Shown piece after piece: positions 56,916 to 64,000 of a stretch of DNA of 64,000 bases. The notes under the pieces were generated by a model that was not told the DNA's origin, made no database searches, and was given only the letters and a program-made list of their open reading frames with translations. The position numbers were made by a program, and so were the translations under genes. Origin of the DNA: Coffea arabica (taxonomy: Eukaryota; Streptophyta; Magnoliopsida; Gentianales; Rubiaceae); assembly GCF_036785885.1 (NCBI RefSeq), contig NC_092323.1, forward strand, positions 16,438,501 through 16,502,500, written 5' to 3'. Position 1 is the first letter of the stretch. Each line of letters opens with the position of its first letter.

Positions 56916-59900
56916 ATGACTAAATTCCGAAAGCTTAATCGACCAACTGGTCATCGAATGTCCCTGCTCAGGTTTGAGCTTTCATGCTCTTGTTTACAAT
57001 TAGATTCTTTTTTTGATTTATATTGTAAAACGATTTATTGTATTTTTTATTTTGTTGTTGATTATGGGCAGAACCATGGTGTCCCAATTGGTAAAGCATG
57101 AGCGTATTGAAACCACTGTCGCAAAGGTAGGAATTTTTCTCCTTTTTATTTATTTTCTGTCTTCCAATTTTAGGCCCCATTTTTTTATTCCATTTCGTTA
57201 TGGGTGTTTTTTTTCCCCCTTTTCTGAGGTTATATTTCTGATAGGTTTTGTCGAAAATGGTTGTTTGTTATTTAACAAAATTAATTGTATAAATGATTGA
57301 TCAAAATGTGCATTTTCTTGGTGTTGATTACGCTTAGCCTAAGATGGATTGAGAGTAGATGTTTTCTTGGAACTGTTTATGTGGGGTCTTTTTAATTAAA
57401 GCCATTTTTTATCTCAGAATCTGGATTAGCGTTGTCATGTTCAAGAAAATGATGTTATGTTAAAAATTCCAAGCAAATGCAAGCCTTTTTCAGAAAGATT
57501 ATGATTATTTTTTGTATTTTTCAGAACTGGAGTATTGTTATTAGGTTTCAGTAACTTGAATATGTGATTTATTTAAAAGATTGTAGCAGATCTCAGATAC
57601 TGAATTGGGATTAATGTAGTTGGCTGGGTAGTTTTGCAGAACTGCTAGACATTGTTGTGTGCTAAATTTCTTTTAATTTGATTGAATTATAGGCTAAGGA
57701 AGTTCGGAGGCTTGCTGACAACATGGTACAGCTCGGAAAAGAGGTGGGTTTATTTGTTATTTTTTTAATGTAAAATTTTGTAACTATAAGTACAGTAAGG
57801 TAATATCTCGAGTAGGCCGATCATTGACAGTTGCTTTCTGGATGAATTTGGCTCATGATGATTCAGAAGTAAAGTGAATTGCTCTCACTTGATTAAATGC
57901 AATTTTTATGATGATTTTAGAGTATGAGAAAGTTTAGAATAAAGGAAAATGAAGATGGAGATGGGCAGTAGTATAATAAATGCTACTCTTTTGTAATGGG
58001 TCATTTATTGCATTCTTGATTGCTAATGTTATCTGTTGCCATAGTTCAATTTGTATCATGGTGCTATATTCCACTCTGTGTTCCAATTTCTTCATCTTTT
58101 GCCTTGTCATTTTGAAATGTGGATTTTCTATTGTGGGTTATCATCAACCCTTCTCTAAGATAACTTAGTATTCTTTTCTTGATTTTACTTTTGCTTCACT
58201 CTTTACAATATTAATACGTTTGAAAGATTTTTATTTTTTTGATCAGGTTTGTCTGAAAGTTGTTTTTTTATTTATGTATTTCTTTGAAAAATATACTCCA
58301 GGTTTTTTACTTTCTTTTTTAGTACCAGAAAGTATCCTGTCTGCTCTCTGTAAATTAAATTGTAAATATGGTTATAGGTGGTATTTTCCTGTCATACTCA
58401 TGTACTGTGGATGAATTCCTGAAGGTACTGTTCGACCCTCTTGTAGCATGTTACCTTCTTTAGAATGAGAATTACCAAATGAGATCCTGGGACCTATGCT
58501 CTTCCTTGGTGATTACATTAAAGGTCAAGTGAGCATGCTATGGCCTGATTAGGAACGCATATTGAAATGAGTGTACTGGTCTCTTGTTGATGCTCCTTGC
58601 TTTGTGTTTGTGCAAGTGAAAGTAACAGTTATGCTATTTTTCAATGCTAGATAGTCCAAAAGGTTTTTTGGAAAACTCTTGCTTTAGGTTCTTGATTGGA
58701 TTTAGTTACATAGACAAATAAAGTTCAGCAGTGTTAAGAGTGAGCAAAGGAAAAGATTATTATGCAATTGATGGCCTGGATAGTGCAGGCAATTTGGAGA
58801 AAAAAGGATTATTGAATATTCTACAACTGAATCATGCTTGTACTGCTGCTTTGTGCTCCCGTTTCCCTCCTCTTCTCTTTCAGCTTTGGCTTTCTAGGTT
58901 TAGATGGACATTGTCTTAGTGAATAAGCAATGTGATATCAATTTGGAAGGGGCCAAATCCACACCCTAAGTGCCAACAGGACAGTAAAGCCTGTAGCATT
59001 TAATATTGTAACTTCTTTCTAGAATCTGAAGTTATCCTTTCACACAACAATAACAAACTGCCTTCATAACACTCTTCTTTCAGCTATCTCTTACCATTCT
59101 TTTAAAGACATTCTATGTTTTTTCCTAATACTGACACTGCATAAAGCATTTGCTGTAAATTTATCAGAGTGAGAAAGTTTTTTCTCATGAATTAACAACA
59201 CAAATTTCATCCTTAATGCTTGGAAACAAAGAAGGATCAATTATAGATCCGTGACAATTTGTGTCCTATATGCAGGGAAATTTACTGATATCAAATAAAT
59301 ATTAGAAATTAGGAGACCGTATAACTGGAAAACATTTGCATGATTATAGATTGGAATTAAAAGTTAAAAGAATTGGACAAGGCAAATTATTATTATTTTA
59401 TGAAAGCATAAATTTATAGTTGCAAAAAGGTGCGAAGGAAACCATTAACCGTTGAGGGCTTCAAGGTCCTATTGGTATTTAGGGTGTGGATATAGGATGA
59501 TAGGGTGTGTATTGAGTCCCTCCCTATCAATTTTCTGTTCAATTTACTCCAGACTCCTGTTATTCTATTTTTCTCATCTTTTGAAACAACTTTGAAATCC
59601 TTTGGATTTGACTGAATTGGCTGCTTTTCATCTAGTTGAAGTTCATGAAATAGTGTGCCCAAAGAAGTCTTTGTCCTTGCCCTCATTTGAAGCCCACCTT
59701 AGTGTTAACTGCAAGTTTCACAGAAGCAAATGAGATATGGAAGTGTAGTCCCTTGAAAATGGTCCTCAATCTGTCTGTTGAATTTTGGTGCTGCATGAAA
59801 TTTCAGTTTGACCTAGCAATTTGTAAATTTTGTTGGTTTTTCAGAAAATAGTTGAAAATTGATCTTAACTACTGTTGTTTATGTTTGGAATAAACCAAGG

Positions 59901-62714
59901 TAGTATATTTTTGGCTGGAACTATTCTTGCTTTTTTTATTTGCTTACTTTAAAAGGGGAGTTGAAGCTCTAAGGTACTATGTGATGGTTGACGAAATATA
60001 CTATTCCGTTTTCTGTTTCCATGGCAATTTCATATTTAAATTGGAAAAGATCTTGTAGGATATTGTGTTTCCTGTGGGTCAGTTTTCTGCCCAGAGTGCT
60101 TGTGACTTGCTTAAGCACATATGTCTAACACAAATGAATAAATCAGCTATTAAATTAATTTATGGCATTTTTCCACTTTAATTTGACCAATGGATATGCT
60201 TCTCTGCCTGCCTGGCCCTTGGGAACCTTGCCACCCTCATGTTACTTGTAGTTTCATTATTTGAGTAATTATTTTTATATACTCTCAGGTGGTGAAGAAA
60301 TCAACTTGTTTCATCAGCCAGATGTGTGCTCTATAGTTGCTTATATAGAAATTTGAACCATCATGTACCAACATTATTCACTGCAAATCTTTCAAAGAAT
60401 CATGGTCTAGTCTGAAAAATTTCATTGTTATTTACATAATACTACTATTAACTTGAGAAGTTCTCAATTATAAACAGTATCTGGCTACAGGATTTAGTTG
60501 CAACAAATTTCTGGGTTAACATGCAGAAATTCATTGTTATTATGCACAAAATTGGAATCAGTATAGACCAACACCATCAGCTGTCCTATTTGACTGCAAA
60601 TATTTTACGTTGTACTACTCTCAAACTTGACAGTGCATTTTTTTAAAAAAAAGTATCTGACTATAGGATTGGGGTTTTCAAAATTGCCTCAATCTTCTGG
60701 GTTATTTTATTTGTTACACAGTCCGTTTTCCTGGTGGTTCAGATATTGCAGCATTGCGTGCTATAGAAAGGATGAAACCCTTGATCTCATTGGTCTTTTC
60801 AAAAGATGATGACCTTGGGGAGTTCGAGCATCCAATTTTATAGTTTTTTGGCATTATGCCTAAGAATCTCAGCAACTATGGATGAAAAGAACAATAATGG
60901 CCTATTATGCTTTATTTATATGATAACTGCAATTAAATGAACTTCATTGGCATGTGATATAATCTATAAATTGCTTTTTTCTAGCTGGAAATTTTACTGA
61001 TTGCGTGCAGTGGGCTTAAAACTTAAGATTCTGTGCCGAGTGTCTGCTTCAACTCTGGAATCTGTTGACTGTGCTTTCTTTGGATGATCATATAATCACT
61101 ATTAATGGCAATTTGGATGATCGGGAATATTTGCTTATTAAAGACCTAAAATCAATGTCATTGTTAAAGGCTCATTTGGTTTATGGCATGTCGCAGGATT
61201 TGGAAATTGATTATGTCGCATCCCATTTTTATTCAGTTTAAGTGACAGGATTAGTGATCCAATTAAGATAAGGTTATTTCATATTTGGGACAAAATCATC
61301 AAAATTGGGCATGGGGTTCAAGGTAGTAACCCCTAGTTGGCAGTTTGGTTGGAAGATAATTTGTACCCTTCTTTGATCGTATTTCGGTACCTGAGTATGC
61401 AATCCTACATTTACATAGTTGATATTGAACTTTTTCTAGGATGTCTGGTCAATAATTGTGTACTGAACAAATAGAAATCTTGGGATGAGTCATTGCGGGT
61501 AAACTGTTTCCTGAATGATTCGTCCCCTGTAATCCAGCGCACTAATCAGATGAGCCATAACTGGATGTAAAATGACTACTATTGATTGCTTCCATTATCA
61601 AGTGATCCTGGTAATTGAATCTATTATTATATTATTGCAAACCGATCGGCATTGTATGTTGGGAGTCTCGTTGCTTTTAGTATTAGAGCTGTATACATAT
61701 GTCTTTACCTTGTATTTCAACTCCCTTTCTGAATATTTTCAGGGTACCCTTTGTGCTGCAAGGCGTGCTGCTGCCTTTGTTCGGGGAGATGATGTTATTC
61801 ACAAACTTTTTACGGAATTGGCTTACCGATACAAGTAATGTTTTAACCTGATGCGTTACAAAATTTTGTTGCGCGTTTCTGGTTGTAATAGTTGACGGAC
61901 ATGTCTGTATAACAGGGAGAGAGCTGGTGGGTACACTAGAGTGCTTCGTACTCGAATCAGAGTTGGTGATGCCGCTCCAATGGCGTACATTGAGTTAGTT
62001 TACCAAATCTTTTGCCTCTACCTGCAATTAATTGATGATTAGGTTGTCAGATTCTTCTGCAATGGTAACTGAATGCTCCTTTTATGGGACGAAAAAAGAA
62101 ACACAAGATATTAATCACACATACCTGTTCGCACAGTTTTGTAGCTTTCAGAAATCCTAGGATACAATTTTCTGTCAAAATTTTGCAATTATCTGACAGT
62201 TCATCAAAATTTTGTTTTCATAAATTGAGATTCAGGTGAAAAGAAATTTCCTTTAATGTGACCTTTTCATTATCAGAAGTTAAACAAAAGAAGAAAGGGT
62301 GTTCTTTGATATGCAAATCAGATACCCGCATAACCTTCTTGGATGATGAATCTCTCTGTCACACACACAAACACGCACACACAAATTTAATGATGGTATT
62401 AACAATGTTTCTTTTGGCAAATTTTGCAAGTAGTCAACCAGGATCCGTGGAATTCCCTTCCAGACCTTGTCAAACAATTTTGTGCTGGACAATCTTCCAG
62501 TTATTTGGTCAATAGAACTTATATCTGATAAACAAAAAGTAAAAATTTCTTTTCATCTTGCAGGTTTGTAGACAGAGAAAACGAACTTAGGCAGGCAAAA
62601 CCTCCGACTCCCCAACCACCACAGAGGGCACCATTGGATCCCTGGACTAAATCACGACTCAGCAGGCAATTTGCTCCTCCTAAAGAAGACAAAAGCTCAG
62701 AGTCCGACAGTTGA
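56916..62714 (+). CDS. Mitochondrial large-subunit ribosomal protein bL17m
   Basis: Six exons (56916-56971, 57072-57126, 57693-57743, 61743-61834, 61916-61993, 62564-62714) join in phase into 160 residues. The bacterial L17 core is complete: [83 protein letters not shown] basic/proline-rich C-terminal extension follows, ending EDKSSES-like in SSESDS. L17 lies at the exit-tunnel side of the large ribosomal subunit and acts early in assembly. Plants have a short nuclear-encoded L17 of this length without a cleavable presequence, assigned to mitochondria. Start ATG context is CAAAATGACT. Intron 3 is about 4.0 kb and contains no recognised gene. Confidence 0.93.
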
Positions 62715-63691
62715 GATATTTGTGCATGAACATTAGCATGAGGTTTATTTTGGCTTTTTGGTCTGAATTTCAAGATAATCCCCTTCTTCAACCACAAGTT
62801 TTAATAGCTAGGCAAATGCTTGGAGCTTTATTTCAAGCATAATGTATTCATGTGCTACTAGAATCTTTCGCAACTGATGTGCTGTCAACTTCAAAGAACA
62901 GTTTTCTGCACCAATGTAAAAATTGTGCATCAACCATGATTTTGGGAGGAAAGCAAGACTGCAAGAGCTGCCCTATTGGCAATATCTACTTCAATTACGA
63001 ATATTTGTTATGGCTTGATCTTTGATACAGTTGATGCAACTGAGGATTTTCTTTCTTCTTGTGGATAAAAATATCATGCGAGTTGGGAATGTTATTGTTA
63101 GAGAGTCCCAAGCTTGAGCCTAGAGTTCCCAGTTCTGGGAATCAGGATAATTTTTTTTGCGGATTGCAAGGAATATTAAGGATCGATACACACTTGTTAT
63201 TCATGTATTTTAAGTAAAATGGTCTTTTTCATCATCGCAATTCATTGAATTGAGTTGTCATTTTTTCCAGCTTTACTAACAATGATTACGGTTGGCTACC
63301 AACTTTGCAACTAAACCCCCTCACCTGCCATTTAATAATATATAGTAAGAAGACATCCCATTCTATCTGTTGGCCATTGGAACTAATGATAGACAAAATT
63401 CTTTAAAAAGATGTAATTGATAGACAAAAGTCTTTATCAAAAGTAATCTTAATTCTCTTCGACCAGGTCAAATTAAGCCAGGGTTTACAAAATTGGCCTC
63501 CCAGATTAAGCAACAACAGGTGCTGAGAAGGGTTTCCTTTCTACCAGTTTGAAACGATCAATCTTGAATACCATCCTTTTGTTTTAACTTTTACCTGAAT
63601 TGGTCTTGAAGTCTACTTCTATCAAGGAACTACTTATATAACAAGTCAAAGCATACATTCTTGTTATTGCTTTTTCATAGAGATAATAAAA
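62715..63691. other. 3' flank of bL17m, no gene seen
   Basis: It contains the bL17m 3' UTR and AT-rich intergenic DNA. No open frame of note, no tRNA and no clear repeats. Confidence 0.5.
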
Positions 63692-63835
63692 GCCGGTTTG
63701 GATTGCTATTTCCTAGATTTTTTGTAGAAAAATATACTGTAGCGATTTGATATATGTGAGATAAAAAAGTGATTGAAAAATGATTTCATAAAAAATATAA
63801 AAATTTTTGAAAAAAAATGGCAATCCAAACAAGGC
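63692..63835. mobile_element. 144 bp MITE
   Basis: It begins GCCGGTTTGGATTGC and ends GCAATCCAAACAAGGC, inverted repeats of about 16 bases with one or two differences. The interior is A/T-rich with AAAATATAAAAATTTTTG-type sequence. Target duplication is unclear. The ends resemble the GGCC...GTTTGG group seen at 37333 and 40810. Confidence 0.65.
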
Positions 63836-64000
63836 GTGTCCCATTAATGCATCTATCTTATTATGTAGCAAGATATCATGAGTGACACCAAAGAAAAATA
63901 GATGTCTGGGGGATCCAATTATGCAGAACAAGCATTGCAGAGTACAATTTCAATATGAATTACTAATCAAGCTGTATTTTTTTGGGAGAGGAATGGGTTA

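Noticed and set aside
59414..59686. 90-codon minus-strand frame in intron 3 of bL17m
   Set aside because: No recognisable domain or neighbouring exon. It could be a small fragment of an old element, but this cannot be shown.
1..64000. CRISPR arrays, bacterial operons, tRNA or rRNA genes
   Set aside because: No regularly spaced repeats, polycistronic gene order or complete tRNA cloverleaf was seen. The tRNA-like boxes found belong to SINE-like elements with A-tails.

Overview
The window is nuclear DNA from a flowering plant. Genes are split by GT-AG introns, intergenic DNA is AT-rich, and MITEs, SINE-like elements, a Helitron and LTR elements are dense. The protein families (PGG-domain ankyrin protein, ATXR5/6-type methyltransferase, DUF506 protein, UGT94-type glycosyltransferase, mitochondrial bL17) point to a eudicot. 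The UGT94-like copies, related in type to the crocetin-glucoside glucosyltransferase of Gardenia, make an asterid, perhaps Gentianales/Rubiaceae, a reasonable guess, but this is inference.

Layout. 128-5275 (+): six exons of an ankyrin/PGG membrane protein whose 5' end lies outside the window. 5.3-10.9 kb: gene-poor DNA with a well-bounded Mutator-like MITE, another MITE and two SINE-like elements. 10896-15673 (+): a complete six-exon ATXR5/6-like histone H3K27 monomethyltransferase (PHD finger, PIP box, SET) with an E2F-like site and TATA box upstream. 15.7-23.3 kb: intergenic, with an 86-bp-stem hairpin, a 1.05 kb inverted-repeat element and a fold-back CT/GA-rich tract. 23377-24642 (+): a three-exon DUF506 protein. 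25160-26539 (-): an intact intronless UGT94-type glycosyltransferase.

26.5-46.1 kb is a decayed tandem UGT array on the minus strand. Copy B (31.9-39.5 kb) is split by several transposons. Copy C (42.2-44.1 kb) has two frameshifts and a hAT-type MITE. Fragment D (about 45.2 kb) keeps only the start region. About 1.7 kb of DNA upstream of copy A is also duplicated upstream of copy C. Copy B holds a nested stack: a TRIM-like retroelement, a 3.6 kb Helitron in one of its terminal repeats, a Harbinger-like element in the Helitron, and a G-rich minisatellite in that. A potato-inhibitor-I-like fragment and two MITEs lie between copies A and B.

46622-56176: a 9.56 kb Ty3/gypsy element with two LTRs of about 500 bp, a TGGCGCCGT primer site, gag, pol with a second RNase H (Tat-type), and antisense reading frames 3' of integrase. 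Its frames are broken, largely by stops that fit G:C to A:T transitions. 56916-62714 (+): a complete six-exon bL17m gene with a telo-box and GCCCA motifs upstream. The last 1.3 kb is intergenic with one small MITE.

The host genes are functionally unrelated. The window mainly records local UGT duplication and decay through layered transposition.
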